This document shows positions 44,541 to 53,488 of a stretch of DNA of 64,000 nt, piece after piece. A program made the translations under genes and the position numbers. Source of the stretch: Atopobium massiliense (GTDB lineage: Bacteria > Actinomycetota > Coriobacteriia > Coriobacteriales > Atopobiaceae); assembly GCA_900343135.1 (NCBI GenBank), contig OPYK01000010.1, forward strand, positions 1-64,000, read 5' to 3'. Within the stretch, counting starts at the first letter, position 1, and each line of letters opens with the position of its first letter. Under the pieces are notes generated by a model that worked only from the letters and a program-made list of their open reading frames with translations, searched no databases and had not been told where the DNA came from.

Positions 44541-44580
44541 TTGGTTAATTGAGTCGGTTAATTAATTAAGCCGGTTAATT
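44541..44580. repeat. Three CGGTTAATT-type direct repeats
   Basis: TGGTTAATT, TCGGTTAATT and CCGGTTAATT start at 44542, 44554 and 44571 in the 50-base gap between deoC and lemA; the last overlaps the lemA stop. Confidence 0.75.
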
Positions 44581-45139
44581 AAAAGCGTACGCTTGGTGCT
44601 GTGCGTGCAGCTTCGTTTGTTACTTCAAACCCGGTGCGTGGGGTAAATTTTGAGCCGGCCACAATATTGCCAGGAAACGTGGTAATTGCGTTGTTGTATG
44701 TAAGTACGCAATCGTTGTAGCTCATGCGCGCATAGCTAATCTTATCTTCGGTATCAGAAAGTTCCGACTGCAGCTGCTGAAAGTTTGTATTTGCTTTAAG
44801 GTCGGGGTAGCTTTCTGCTACAGCAAACAAGTGCGTAAGCGTGTTGGTAAGCATGTTTGAGGCTTCCATTTTTTCTTGCGGTGTGCGCGCTGCATTAAGC
44901 GCGCCGCGTGCTTTGGTAACTTCTTCGAGCGTGTTCGACTCGTGTGACGCATAGCCTTTTACAGTTTCGACCAAATTAGGAATGAGATCGTTTCTGCGCT
45001 GGAGCTGCGTATCGATAGTTTGCCATGCGTTGTCACAACGGTTGCGTGCAGACACAATGCCGTTATACAAGGACACGTACAAACAAATAAGTGCAACAAC
45101 AATAACAGCGAGCACAACAAGGTAAATGACAGGTTCCAT
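44579..45139 (-). CDS. LemA-family membrane protein
   Basis: A 186-residue LemA protein: a single N-terminal membrane helix (~4-26) followed by a four-helix cytoplasmic or extracytoplasmic bundle with the family blocks IVSARNRCDNAWQTIDTQLQRRNDLIPNLVETVKGYASHE, ESYPDLKANTNFQQLQSELSDTEDKISYARMSYNDCVLTYNN and FPGNIVAGSKFTPR. Function is unknown; often paired with a TPM-domain or M48 protease gene, which is not adjacent here. AAGGGAT precedes the ATG; a TATACT -10 box lies ~30 bases upstream. Confidence 0.93.
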   Translation of the reverse strand: MEPVIYLVVLAVIVVALICLYVSLYNGIVSARNRCDNAWQTIDTQLQRRNDLIPNLVETVKGYASHESNTLEEVTKARGALNAARTPQEKMEASNMLTNTLTHLFAVAESYPDLKANTNFQQLQSELSDTEDKISYARMSYNDCVLTYNNAITTFPGNIVAGSKFTPRTGFEVTNEAARTAPSVRF

Positions 45140-45543
45140 GGTGATCCCTTCTGATAGGTTGATGGCATTAGTATACCAGGTTTTTGATACAGAACGAATG
45201 TGCGTATACGTTGCGATGAAACATCACGAATTACCTAGAAAACCATCAACAAAAAAATAGCCAAATGCGTGTTACGAGAAGCAATTAGTATATCTCTGCA
45301 GGCAGAATGCGTGCGCCTAGGTGCTGTCACCATACTGCCCGCGTGCTGCCTAGAAGTAGCGCGTATCAAACGTACTGTCGGTACCTTGCACCTCAAGCAT
45401 GTCGTTCATATAAATTATGTGGATGTGCGCGCACACCTCTGTACAGATATAAAAACTTTGATAAACTTTATGAGCTTTAGTCCCTAGCTGTCACTAGGGA
45501 GATACCATAGCCTACTCGCCCATACGCGAAAGGAAGTCCTACC
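45140..45543. other. Divergent spacer lemA / rpmE
   Basis: About 400 bases. The lemA -10 is TATACT on the minus strand (45170-45175). The rpmE leader contains a small hairpin TCCCTAG-CTGTCA-CTAGGGA (about 45480-45499) 45 bases before the start codon, a possible site for leader-level control of a ribosomal-protein gene. The middle of the spacer (45260-45430) shows nothing recognisable. Confidence 0.45.
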
Positions 45544-45999
45544 ATGAAGCAAGGTATCCATCCTAATTATGTGGAGTGCACCGTGCGTTGTACCTGCGGT
45601 AACACGTGGAAAACGCGCTCTACAAAACCAGAACTTACTATCGATTTATGCGATAAGTGCCACCCGTTCTACACTGGTCAGCAAAAGCTGGTAGACACCG
45701 GTGGACGTGTTCAGCGCTTCTCAAGCAAATTTGGTGGCGCTGCTGCTGCACAGCTTAAAGCTGCCGAAGAGGCAAAAGCTGCTCGTGCTGCTAAAGCTGC
45801 TGAAGATGCTGCTGCTAAGAAGGCTGCTGCAGAAGAAAAAGCTGCGGCAAAAGCAAAGCGTGCTGCTGAGTTTGAAAAGAAAGCCGCTGCTAAAGCTGCT
45901 AAAGAAGCCGAAGCTGCAGAGGCTGCAGAGGCAAAAGCTGCTGAGGCTCAAGATGGCGCTGAAGCTGCTGCAGAAGAAAAAGCTACTGACGCTCAATAG
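45544..45999 (+). CDS. rpmE: 50S ribosomal protein L31 with long Ala/Lys/Glu tail
   Basis: Residues 1-66 are a normal zinc-type bL31: [20 protein letters not shown], then [25 protein letters not shown], with the four metal-binding cysteines. A further ~85 residues are almost wholly Ala, Lys, Glu and Arg, predicted to be one long charged helix; normal L31 is 65-80 residues. Codon choice in the tail (GCT, AAA, GAA) is uniform, hinting at repeat-driven growth. AAAGGAAG precedes the ATG. A terminator follows at 46070. Confidence 0.94.
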   Translation: MKQGIHPNYVECTVRCTCGNTWKTRSTKPELTIDLCDKCHPFYTGQQKLVDTGGRVQRFSSKFGGAAAAQLKAAEEAKAARAAKAAEDAAAKKAAAEEKAAAKAKRAAEFEKKAAAKAAKEAEAAEAAEAKAAEAQDGAEAAAEEKATDAQ

Positions 46000-46069
46000 C
46001 TATAAAGACGTGTGCTCACCTGCATCAACGTCTTAAATCTGTGTCTTGTTTTAAGCAAGTATGTGTATG

Positions 46070-46102
46070 AGCACCTATGATGTAAATCGTAGGTGCTTTT
46101 TT
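46070..46102 (+). terminator. Terminator after rpmE
   Basis: AGCACCTA (46070-46077) pairs with TAGGTGCT (46090-46097); the interior GAT-gtaa-ATC extends the stem. Six T follow. Confidence 0.9.
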
Positions 46103-46154
46103 GTATGATTTGATGATGTACCTTTGTTTTTGTACCTGTATATAAGGAGCATTC

Positions 46155-47219
46155 ATGCGCGATAAACTCGAAAAGCTCATTGCAGCTTATGCCGAGCTCG
46201 AAAAGAAGATGGTCGATCCAGCTGTTGTTGCCGACCAAAAAGAATATACTCGCATTGCAAAAGAGCACGCTCATCAAAGTGAGCTTGTTGCCCTAGCAAA
46301 AGAATATATTGCAGCGCTTGATGACATTGAAGCCGCAAAAGAGATGCTCCACGAAGCGTCTAGCGATGAGCGCGAGATGTTACAAGCCGATATTGCTGCA
46401 AATGAAGAAAAACTTCCTGCCCTCGAAGATGACATTAAAATAATGCTTATACCAGGCGATCCTAACGATGAAAAAGATACCATCGTTGAAATTCGCGCGG
46501 CTGCGGGTGGCGATGAGGCGGCTATATTTGCTGGTGATTTGTACAAAATGTACGAGCGCTTTGCTGATAGCAAGCACTGGAAAATTGAGGTGCTTTCCTC
46601 AAGCCCATCTGAAGCAGGCGGATTTAAGACCATTGAGTTTAAGATGCTTGGCGACAAGGTATATTCGGTAATGAAATACGAATCGGGTGTTCACCGCGTG
46701 CAGCGCGTACCAAAAACCGAAAGTCAGGGGCGCATTCAAACATCTACAGCTACGGTTGCGGTTTTGCCCGAAGCCGACGAAATCGATGTACAAATCGATC
46801 CCACCGATTTGCGTATCGACACCTATTGCGCATCGGGACCTGGTGGTCAGTGCGTTAACACCACGTATTCTGCTGTGCGTATTACGCACCTACCAACCAA
46901 CACTGTGGTTCAGTCGCAAGATCAGCGCTCACAAATTCAAAACCGCGAAGTGTGTATGCAAATGCTGCGTGCGCGTCTCTACGAAATGGAGCTCGAAAAA
47001 CAGCAGGCAGAGCAGGGTGCTGAGCGTTTATCGCAAATTGGTCGTGGTAATCGTTCCGAAAAAATTAGAACGTACAACCAGCCGCAAGACCGCGTAACCG
47101 ATCACCGTATTGGCTTTAACTCCACGTACAACGGCGTGTTGCTGGGCGATAATCTTATTAATGTTATTGAAGCCTTGGCCGCAGCCGAGCGCGCAGAAAA
47201 ACTTGCGCGCGCCGTGTAA
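46155..47219 (+). CDS. prfA: Peptide chain release factor 1
   Basis: A 354-residue RF1, which reads UAA and UAG. The N-terminal coiled domain is followed by EIRAAAGGDEAAIFAGDLYKMY, the recognition domain with VQRVPKTESQGRIQTSTATVAVLPE, and the catalytic GGQ loop as SGPGGQCVNTTYSAVRITH; the residue after GGQ is Cys where His or Ser is common. The glutamine is the target of PrmC encoded next. AAGGAG precedes the ATG. Presence of RF1 argues against genome-wide reassignment of UAG, relevant to the amber codon in the ABC exporter gene. Confidence 0.96.
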   Translation: MRDKLEKLIAAYAELEKKMVDPAVVADQKEYTRIAKEHAHQSELVALAKEYIAALDDIEAAKEMLHEASSDEREMLQADIAANEEKLPALEDDIKIMLIPGDPNDEKDTIVEIRAAAGGDEAAIFAGDLYKMYERFADSKHWKIEVLSSSPSEAGGFKTIEFKMLGDKVYSVMKYESGVHRVQRVPKTESQGRIQTSTATVAVLPEADEIDVQIDPTDLRIDTYCASGPGGQCVNTTYSAVRITHLPTNTVVQSQDQRSQIQNREVCMQMLRARLYEMELEKQQAEQGAERLSQIGRGNRSEKIRTYNQPQDRVTDHRIGFNSTYNGVLLGDNLINVIEALAAAERAEKLARAV

Positions 47220-47249
47220 AGCCCTGGTTTTTGTTCATAGGCATGTATC

Positions 47250-48890
47250 ATGAGTACCAATCCTACCACCGCGCAGCCCGCAGCCGCACCTGCAGCCCCA
47301 GCACCAGCGTCACCATCATCCACGTGGACCATTCGCCGTATGATGACATGGACGCAGGGTTTTCTTGCTGCTCATCACGATGAGCACCCGCGTCTATCAA
47401 GCCAGTGGCTTATTTGCGCAGCTACCAAGCTTACGCGCGTTGAGCTCTTTTTAAACTTTGATAGAGTGCTCACAAACGATGAGCTTGCGTGCATGCACAA
47501 GCTGGTAGCCGCCCGTGCTGAAGGCAAGCCGCTCCAATATATTACGGGCGAAATGGCGTTTCGGCACATCGTGCTGCGCTGCGAGGAGCAGGTACTTATC
47601 CCGCGCCCCGAAACCGAAATGCTCGTTGAATATGCCCTAAACAAGCTTACGATTTTACACACCGCGCCGCACACACCCGTTATCCTCGAAATAGGCACAG
47701 GAAGTGGCTGCATTGCGCTTAGTATTGCAAGTGAGCTCGAGCATAGCCACGTTACCGCAACCGATTCGTCGCCCTTTGCCTGCAGCTTGGCGCAGCGCAA
47801 CACCCATGCGCTTGGGCTTGATAGCGCTGTTGACATTATTGAAACCTCATACGCTGATGGTGTATCGCCCCAGCTTAAAGGCAATGTTGATGCGCTTATT
47901 AGCAACCCGCCCTATATTCCATCGGCAGTTGTTGATACGCTTACAAGCGAGGTGCGCGATTTTGAACCGCACGCTGCGCTTGATGGCGGCACAGATGGGC
48001 TGCGCGTATTTCGCGGGCTTCTTGAACTTGTGCCCACGTACGTGCGTCCCGGTGGCTTTTTTTGCGTTGAGCTGTTTGAAGACAACGTGCAAACCGCCGC
48101 GCAACTCTGTAGGCAATCAAATTTATTTTCTACGGTAGAAGTAACCAAAGATTTAGCTGGTAGAAGTCGCTTTATTATCGCAACAACAAAAGGAGATATT
48201 ACCGCTATGACCAAAGAGGAATGCGAGCGCGCACAAGCCCGCCAAGCTAAACGTATTGCCGTTAATCAAAACACGCCCGACCCTGCCGTTGTGAAGCGCG
48301 CCTGCGACTGCCTTGCCAACCAGGGCGTTATCATTGTGCCCACCGATTCGGTGTATGGGATTGGCTGCGCTGCAACCAAGGATAACCCCGGTCTTCGTCG
48401 AACATTTGATATTAAGCACCGCGATTACGCGCAAACGCTCCCGTGGCTTGTTGCCGATGCGAGTGCCCTTGACACCTACGGAATAGATGTGCCTACCTGG
48501 GCATATGCACTTGCGCATGAGTTTTGGCCGGGCGCGCTTACCTTAGTTGTTAAGGCAAACGATAAGGTGGGCGTTGAGTATCAGCACGCTGCAACGCACA
48601 CTATTGCTCTGCGCCTGCCCAACTCCGAGGTAGTTCGTGCACTTGCGCGCGGGTGTGGCTGCCCGCTTGCCATTACAAGCGCAAACACGCACGGTAGCTC
48701 GGCTGCCGTTTCGGGCGACACCATTGAGCCGCGCCTTTTGGATGAGGTTGATTTGGCTCTTGACGCAGGTAGTGCCCCTATTGGCACGGCGTCTACCATT
48801 GTTGATTGTACGCACGAGGAGCCTAAACTCCTGCGCGTAGGGGCAATTTCGCCCGAGGACATCTATCGCGTGGTATCGTCGGCGCTTTAG
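47250..48890 (+). CDS. Fused release-factor glutamine methyltransferase (PrmC) and TsaC
   Basis: A single 546-codon frame joining two normally separate enzymes. Residues ~28-315 are PrmC/HemK: N-domain helices, SAM motif ILEIGTGSGCIALSIA and catalytic NPPY (ISNPPYIPS), methylating the GGQ glutamine of RF1/RF2. Residues ~335-546 are TsaC/YrdC/Sua5: VIIVPTDSVYGIGCAA, FDIKHRD, WPGALTLVV, RLPNSEVVRAL and PLAITSANTHGSSA, making threonylcarbamoyl-AMP for tRNA t6A. No stop separates them. A strong ribosome site (AAAGGAG at ~48188-48194) and in-frame ATG at 48207 (codon 320) suggest TsaC can also be made alone. The first ~25 residues are Ala/Pro-rich. Starts 30 bases after prfA. Confidence 0.9.
   Translation: MSTNPTTAQPAAAPAAPAPASPSSTWTIRRMMTWTQGFLAAHHDEHPRLSSQWLICAATKLTRVELFLNFDRVLTNDELACMHKLVAARAEGKPLQYITGEMAFRHIVLRCEEQVLIPRPETEMLVEYALNKLTILHTAPHTPVILEIGTGSGCIALSIASELEHSHVTATDSSPFACSLAQRNTHALGLDSAVDIIETSYADGVSPQLKGNVDALISNPPYIPSAVVDTLTSEVRDFEPHAALDGGTDGLRVFRGLLELVPTYVRPGGFFCVELFEDNVQTAAQLCRQSNLFSTVEVTKDLAGRSRFIIATTKGDITAMTKEECERAQARQAKRIAVNQNTPDPAVVKRACDCLANQGVIIVPTDSVYGIGCAATKDNPGLRRTFDIKHRDYAQTLPWLVADASALDTYGIDVPTWAYALAHEFWPGALTLVVKANDKVGVEYQHAATHTIALRLPNSEVVRALARGCGCPLAITSANTHGSSAAVSGDTIEPRLLDEVDLALDAGSAPIGTASTIVDCTHEEPKLLRVGAISPEDIYRVVSSAL
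48188..48209 (+). promoter_or_regulatory. Internal ribosome site for the TsaC half
   Basis: AAAGGAG is followed 12 bases later by ATG at 48207-48209, in frame within the PrmC-TsaC gene and exactly at the junction between the domains. Confidence 0.65.
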
Positions 48891-49065
48891 TTGCTGCAGC
48901 AGTTTTATAGGTTGTGCGTAAATCAAAATATCGCCCAAAAAAGTTAGTATACGTGGTAATCTATAGTGCGATTGAGGCACTATACGCACGCGCTTAAGCA
49001 CCTTGCGCCTGCACGGCTATGCTACCTGCAGGCACATACACGGCGGCGTTTACGAGGGGAGATTT

Positions 49066-49527
49066 ATGAAGATAGCAATTGGTTCCGACCATGCTGGGTT
49101 TATTCAAAAACCCGATATAATTGCATGGCTAAAAGAACAAGGTCACACCGTGATAGATTGTGGTCCCAAAACAGACGATCGTTGTGATTACCCCGATTTT
49201 GCAGATAAGGTTGCTCGTTTAGTAGCGTCAAATCAAGCAGATCGAGGTATTTTAATATGTGGAACAGGTATTGGCATGGCTCTGTGCGCCGATAAAGTTG
49301 CTGGTGTACGTGCTGCCTGCTTGCAAACGCCCCAGTTTGCGCATTTGTTCCGCGAGCACAACAACGGCAACGTGCTGTGCCTTTCCGGCCGCTTTGTTTC
49401 ACTTGAAACCAATAAAGAAATTATTACCGAGTTTTTAACTACTGAATTTGCAGGTGGTCGTCATAGTGGGCGCGTCGATAAAATTATGCGCGAAGATAAT
49501 GATCAATTTTGCGGTGTTGACTGCTAG
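49066..49527 (+). CDS. rpiB: Ribose-5-phosphate isomerase B
   Basis: A 153-residue RpiB/LacAB-family isomerase, interconverting ribose 5-phosphate and ribulose 5-phosphate. KIAIGSDHAGF begins the protein; the anion-hole loop is GILICGTGIGMALCADKVAGVRAA with the catalytic Cys. GAGGGGAG precedes the ATG at 49066. It links to the transketolase and DeoC functions encoded upstream, but a 175-base gap separates it from tsaC. Confidence 0.93.
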   Translation: MKIAIGSDHAGFIQKPDIIAWLKEQGHTVIDCGPKTDDRCDYPDFADKVARLVASNQADRGILICGTGIGMALCADKVAGVRAACLQTPQFAHLFREHNNGNVLCLSGRFVSLETNKEIITEFLTTEFAGGRHSGRVDKIMREDNDQFCGVDC

Positions 49528-49581
49528 CACTCCGCAAAGGCATATACCTGCACATACCAGCGCGCACTGCATTTACCCACA

Positions 49582-49598
49582 CGTATACCAGGTATACG
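49582..49598. promoter_or_regulatory. Perfect palindrome upstream of upp
   Basis: CGTATACC-A-GGTATACG is a perfect 8-1-8 inverted repeat 110 bases before the upp start. Related GGTATACC cores occur near the PAP2 and lemA promoters, so this may be an operator of a shared regulator. Confidence 0.35.
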
Positions 49599-49708
49599 AC
49601 GTGCCACATGTACTTGCACCAAAGCGCGCCATCGTCTTGTAACAGACGTGTACAAATAGGCAAAAAACAGCGTACAGCACGGTGCTGCACCTGGCATAAG
49701 GAGGATAC

Positions 49709-50350
49709 ATGGAATTTGATACGAGTCGATTTACTGTAATTAATCACCCACTAGTTCAGCATAAGCTGCACATTTTGCGCAACAAAGACACCTCAACCAA
49801 GCAGTTCCGCGAGCTGGTAACCGAGCTTGCAATTTTTGAGGGCTACGAGGCTATGCGCGATTTTCCGCTCGAAGACGTAACGGTTGAAACGCCGCTTGAA
49901 GCTACTACCTGCAAGCGTATTGCCGGCAAAAAGGTTGCCATTATTCCTATTTTGCGTGCAGGATTGGGTATGGTAGATGGTATTTTGCAGCTCACGCCTT
50001 CCGCGCGCGTTGGTCATGTTGGCATGTATCGCGACCCCGAAACTCACGAGCCTCACCAGTATTACTGCAAGTTCCCCGAGGATATCGAAAACCGCACCTG
50101 CCTTGTGGTTGACCCCATGCTTGCAACGGGTGGCTCACTTACTGCTGCTATTCAGTTTTTGCGCGAGGCAGGCGTAAAAGACATTCGCGCGCTTGTGCTG
50201 GTAGCTGCACCTGAGGGTATTAAAGCAACGCTCGATTTTGATAAAGACGTTCATCTGTACACCTGCGCCGTTGACCGCGAGCTTAATTCGCACGCGTACA
50301 TTCTTCCTGGTTTGGGTGATGCGGGCGACCGTATTTACGGCACAAAATAG
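49709..50350 (+). CDS. upp: Uracil phosphoribosyltransferase
   Basis: A 213-residue Upp converting uracil and PRPP to UMP (pyrimidine salvage). [25 protein letters not shown] opens the protein, the PRPP loop is [11 protein letters not shown], and the uracil-binding C-terminus is [23 protein letters not shown] precedes the ATG. Its product line feeds the nucleotide pool reduced by NrdEF. Confidence 0.97.
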   Translation: MEFDTSRFTVINHPLVQHKLHILRNKDTSTKQFRELVTELAIFEGYEAMRDFPLEDVTVETPLEATTCKRIAGKKVAIIPILRAGLGMVDGILQLTPSARVGHVGMYRDPETHEPHQYYCKFPEDIENRTCLVVDPMLATGGSLTAAIQFLREAGVKDIRALVLVAAPEGIKATLDFDKDVHLYTCAVDRELNSHAYILPGLGDAGDRIYGTK

Positions 50351-50906
50351 TGCGCATGCTGCCACATGCTGCCACGTGTAGCTGCGTGTAGCTGCGTGTA
50401 GCTAGTTTACGCGATGGCGTCACCTATAATTATGCATATGCATTAAACACGCTATAGCCTTGGGGCTCTAGCGTGTTTTTTGTGCACGCAAACCCCTCGA
50501 AGCGCGTGCATCTACTTGTGCGCTGCGTGCGCCTGCCTGTGCGCTTGCCTGTGTGCCCCGTGCGCCACACCCGCTCCGATCGCCCCAACGCCCCGCTCGC
50601 GCGCTTACAGCGAGCGTTCAGGTATGTGAAACATTAATAACCTGATGCCAAGATTAAATAGCCTTTTCGTCCAGCGAAAAAATCTCCAATTTTACCGATA
50701 AGCATGAGTTTTGTCGCGTCTGGAATAATTCCACGTGAATGCACCCGTACGCGTGATTTGTGTATGCTTTATGTTACCGCCCATCATTTATGATTGAACT
50801 TGTAGACAACCACGACCGTGAATACTAACCTTTATAGCTTGAGAATGTATTGTGCTTGTGCTCATGTCGTGGATGTTAAAAGCATGCGATGTTCGAAAGA
50901 AGTTGT
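50351..50906. other. Spacer between upp and the ATP synthase operon
   Basis: About 555 bases. It contains a GTAGCTGCGT short repeat (50376-50404), a TATAAT (50425-50430), the terminator at 50445-50481, CTTTTCGTCCAGCGAAAA (50663-50680, resembling the repeated motif at 21-40), and TTGAAC near 50794 as a possible -35 for the atp operon. No gene is seen. Confidence 0.5.
50445..50481 (+). terminator. Terminator after upp
   Basis: AACACGCTA (50446-50454) pairs with TAGCGTGTT (50469-50477), followed by T to 50481. A TATAAT 15 bases upstream raises the odd possibility of a very short transcript, but a upp terminator is simpler. Confidence 0.85.
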
Positions 50907-51296
50907 ATGAGTATGATGCTGGCGCTAGCAGGGGTTTTCCTCGCTACGATAGTGAGTTTATGTGTTACGCATATCTGCGTTTGGTTTTGTATGTACGCAG
51001 TACGTTTACACATGGCTGCGTCCGCACGCGCACTGCAAGATACTGCAGCGCCTTCCCGCACTCAGCACGCAACACAGCAAAATATGTCGCTTCGCATAGT
51101 GTACGCAGCTCTTGTGCTTATGAGTTCGTTTTGCGTAACCTGTGGCATTGTTGTGGCGATATATTGCATGGTTTCGATACATGTGCTCGCTTTAAGCATG
51201 ACAGCCGTGTGCGCCTGGATACTATATGTAATTGTATATATCGCGCATGCTACCGTCGTGCACAACAGCACACCTTATGTAAGAAGGAAGGGGTGA
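50907..51296 (+). CDS. Putative AtpI-like membrane protein
   Basis: A ~129-residue protein with three to four membrane segments (FLATIVSLCVTHICVWFCMY, VYAALVLMSSFCVTCGIVVAIY, LSMTAVCAWILYVIVYIA), encoded just before atpB. Position and topology fit AtpI / F0 subunit I, which helps assemble the c-ring or supplies Mg2+, but sequence similarity cannot be judged by eye. It is Cys- and Met-rich. The ATG at 50907 follows GAAAGAAG; 50889 and 50913 are alternatives. Ends three bases before atpB. Confidence 0.6.
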   Translation: MSMMLALAGVFLATIVSLCVTHICVWFCMYAVRLHMAASARALQDTAAPSRTQHATQQNMSLRIVYAALVLMSSFCVTCGIVVAIYCMVSIHVLALSMTAVCAWILYVIVYIAHATVVHNSTPYVRRKG

Positions 51297-51299
51297 GCA

Positions 51300-52100
51300 G
51301 TGAATCCACTTTCACACTTATCAGAAGCAATGGATGAGCTAATTAACAGTTTTATGGCTCAACCTATTGTGGGAACAACAACCGCTGGTATAACGCAATA
51401 CATTTTTTGGATGTTCGTGGCCATTGCAATTTTTGTTACCGTTATCTTTCGTTTCAAAAAAAGACAAGGTAGCAGCTTTGTTCCGCACGGTATCTTTGTA
51501 AATCTCATTGAGTTTGCTGTTGATTTCGTGCGTAACGATGTATGCAAGGGCGTGCTTGGAGCAACATGGAAGAGTCATTTTCCATTTCTTGCAAGCATCT
51601 TCTTTTTTGTGCTCTTTAATAACCTGTTGGGTCTTATACCGGGCTGTAAGCCTGGTACAGGTACCATGGGTGTAACCACAGCTGTTGCAACCTGCTCGTT
51701 TTGTTATTTTGTATACGTGGGTTGCAAGCTCAAGGGCGTATGGGGTTACATAAAGAGTTTGGCTCCAGAGGGCGTGCCGTTTATCTTACGCATCTTGTTG
51801 GGTATCATCGAGGCATTTTCTACCTTCCTGCGCCTAATTACACTTGCTGTTCGTTTGTTCTGCAATATGTTTGCAGGTCACATCGTGATGGGCACGTTTG
51901 CAGTTCTCGCAGCGCTGTTCGTAGAACCACTTCTCGAGCAGTTTACAATTCAGGCTCTTGCAAATGCATCTACCTCCATTTTTTGGGTGGCAATTCTATT
52001 TGCAATCTACCTTGTTGAAATGTTGGTAGCGGTTATTCAGGCGTATGTGTTTACGCTTCTTTCGGCCGTATACATTCAATTGGTTGAGTCTGAGCACTAA
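51300..52100 (+). CDS. atpB: ATP synthase F0 subunit a
   Basis: A 266-residue subunit a with five to six membrane helices. The essential Arg lies in LRLITLAVRLFCNMFAGHIVMG; FFVLFNNLLGLIPG is the other conserved block. It forms the proton half-channels against the c-ring. Starts at GTG 51300 with GAAGGAAGGGG upstream. Confidence 0.96.
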   Translation: MNPLSHLSEAMDELINSFMAQPIVGTTTAGITQYIFWMFVAIAIFVTVIFRFKKRQGSSFVPHGIFVNLIEFAVDFVRNDVCKGVLGATWKSHFPFLASIFFFVLFNNLLGLIPGCKPGTGTMGVTTAVATCSFCYFVYVGCKLKGVWGYIKSLAPEGVPFILRILLGIIEAFSTFLRLITLAVRLFCNMFAGHIVMGTFAVLAALFVEPLLEQFTIQALANASTSIFWVAILFAIYLVEMLVAVIQAYVFTLLSAVYIQLVESEH

Positions 52101-52185
52101 CAGGGTATTACAAGACAACCACACTGTAGCTGTCTGGTGATAAATAACGTCGCTCAACGTGAGAGCGAATAACCAAGGAGGAACC

Positions 52186-52380
52186 GTGGCTATTTTCGGT
52201 TATGCAATTTGTGTTTTGTCTGCAGCATTGGGTATTGGTCTTTCTGCTGCAACAGCAATGAAGTCAATGGCACGTCAGCCCGAAGTTCAAGGCCGTCTGT
52301 TTACTGTCTTTATTCTTGCTTCTGCATTTATTGAAGCATTGGCACTTATCGGCTTTGTTGTAACGCTTATCGTTCACTAA
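52186..52380 (+). CDS. atpE: ATP synthase F0 subunit c
   Basis: A 64-residue two-helix hairpin. Helix 1 ends in the polar loop MARQPE; helix 2 has the ion-binding Glu in ASAFIEALALIGFVV. There is no helix-1 Gln or the Glu-Ser/Thr pair of Na+-binding c subunits, so proton use is likely. It is short: most are 70-85 residues. The GTG at 52186 follows AAGGAGGAACC perfectly; the frame is open upstream to 52159. Confidence 0.93.
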   Translation: MAIFGYAICVLSAALGIGLSAATAMKSMARQPEVQGRLFTVFILASAFIEALALIGFVVTLIVH

Positions 52381-52419
52381 GTATATTTACGCGCATATGG
52401 TAATAGAAGGAGGCACAAT

Positions 52420-53034
52420 ATGAAAACGGGTTCAAAGGTTGCCTGTCGTACGATGGGTGCAGTTGCCTTCGTATGTGTATGTACGCTGAATAGTACCGTA
52501 GCATTTGCTGAGACACCAAGCGGTGCAGATATTTTGCTGCCAAAGATTGCAGAATTTATTCCCGCTCTTGTTGCATTTCTTGTTATCTGGTTTGTGATGG
52601 CAAAGTTTGCCTGGCCACAGATTGTTTCGATGATGGAAAAGCGTGAGCTTAAAATCAAAGGCGATCTCGATTCGGCCGAAAAACTCAAAACGCAAGCCGC
52701 AAAAGACAAAAAACAGGCTGAGGACCTTGTTGCACAAGCGCAGGTAAAAGCAGCTGATATTGTTGCGCGTGCGCGTCGTGAAGCAGAAGAAGAGCGCGCA
52801 CACATTGTAAGTGACGCACAAGCTCACGCAGCTGGACTTATGGAAAAGTCGCGTGATGCAATTGCAAACGAGCGCCACAAAGCGACCGTTGAACTTTCAG
52901 GCTTTGTTGTCGATCTTTCGGTTGAAATTGCAAGCAAAATTATTGGTTCGGGCATGACTATCGAAGATCAGCGTAAGCTAGCTGAGCGTTGTCTGGAAGA
53001 AGTTGGAGCTCAACATGATGAAGACCAAGCATAG
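52420..53034 (+). CDS. atpF: ATP synthase F0 subunit b
   Basis: A 204-residue b subunit. A membrane helix (~41-60, PALVAFLVIWFVMAKFAW) leads into a long Ala/Lys/Glu coiled coil that forms the peripheral stalk. Unusually an extra hydrophobic segment with signal-peptide character (TMGAVAFVCVCTLNSTVAFA, ~11-30) precedes it. AGGAGG precedes the ATG. Its last 20 bases overlap atpH. Confidence 0.95.
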   Translation: MKTGSKVACRTMGAVAFVCVCTLNSTVAFAETPSGADILLPKIAEFIPALVAFLVIWFVMAKFAWPQIVSMMEKRELKIKGDLDSAEKLKTQAAKDKKQAEDLVAQAQVKAADIVARARREAEEERAHIVSDAQAHAAGLMEKSRDAIANERHKATVELSGFVVDLSVEIASKIIGSGMTIEDQRKLAERCLEEVGAQHDEDQA

Positions 53035-53488
53035 CGAAAGCTTAAAAGCAGAAGAGTATGCTCGTGCCTTGCTTGATGCAGCTTCAAGTGAGGGCCGTCA
53101 AAACGATGACCTGGTACAATGGCGTCATGCCGGCAAGTTTTCGCGCGAAGTGTTTGAAGTAATTCATGCGATGTGCAACGCGGGCGATCTCAACCTCGTT
53201 AAACTCGTTGAATCTATGTATAAGCACTTGCTTGACACCCGTGATTCAACCGTGTTTGTAACGGTAACAACGGCAGTACCCATGGACGACAACCTGCGCG
53301 AAAAAGTGCGTGCGCACATGGAAAAGCAGGTTAACTCTAGCGTGTTCCTTGTTGAACGCGTTGACAAGAACATTATCGGCGGTATTATCGTTGAGTCGCA
53401 GGGGAACAGGTATGATGCATCAGTGCGTTCACAGCTTGCACGCATACGTAAAGAGTTGTCCCAAGCCTATCAAGGAAAAGAGATGTAA
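53015..53488 (+). CDS. atpH: ATP synthase F1 subunit delta
   Basis: A 157-residue delta subunit linking b to the F1 head. The helical N-domain ([11 protein letters not shown]) and the C-terminal [31 protein letters not shown] block are diagnostic. The ATG at 53015 (GGAG six bases upstream) overlaps atpF; 53003 (TTG) and 53018 are alternatives. Its TAA overlaps the atpA ATG. Confidence 0.93.
   Translation: MMKTKHSESLKAEEYARALLDAASSEGRQNDDLVQWRHAGKFSREVFEVIHAMCNAGDLNLVKLVESMYKHLLDTRDSTVFVTVTTAVPMDDNLREKVRAHMEKQVNSSVFLVERVDKNIIGGIIVESQGNRYDASVRSQLARIRKELSQAYQGKEM

Noticed and set aside
50425-50481. Short independent RNA gene (TATAAT followed by a terminator)
   Set aside because: Only ~45 bases would be transcribed and the hairpin is well placed as the upp terminator.
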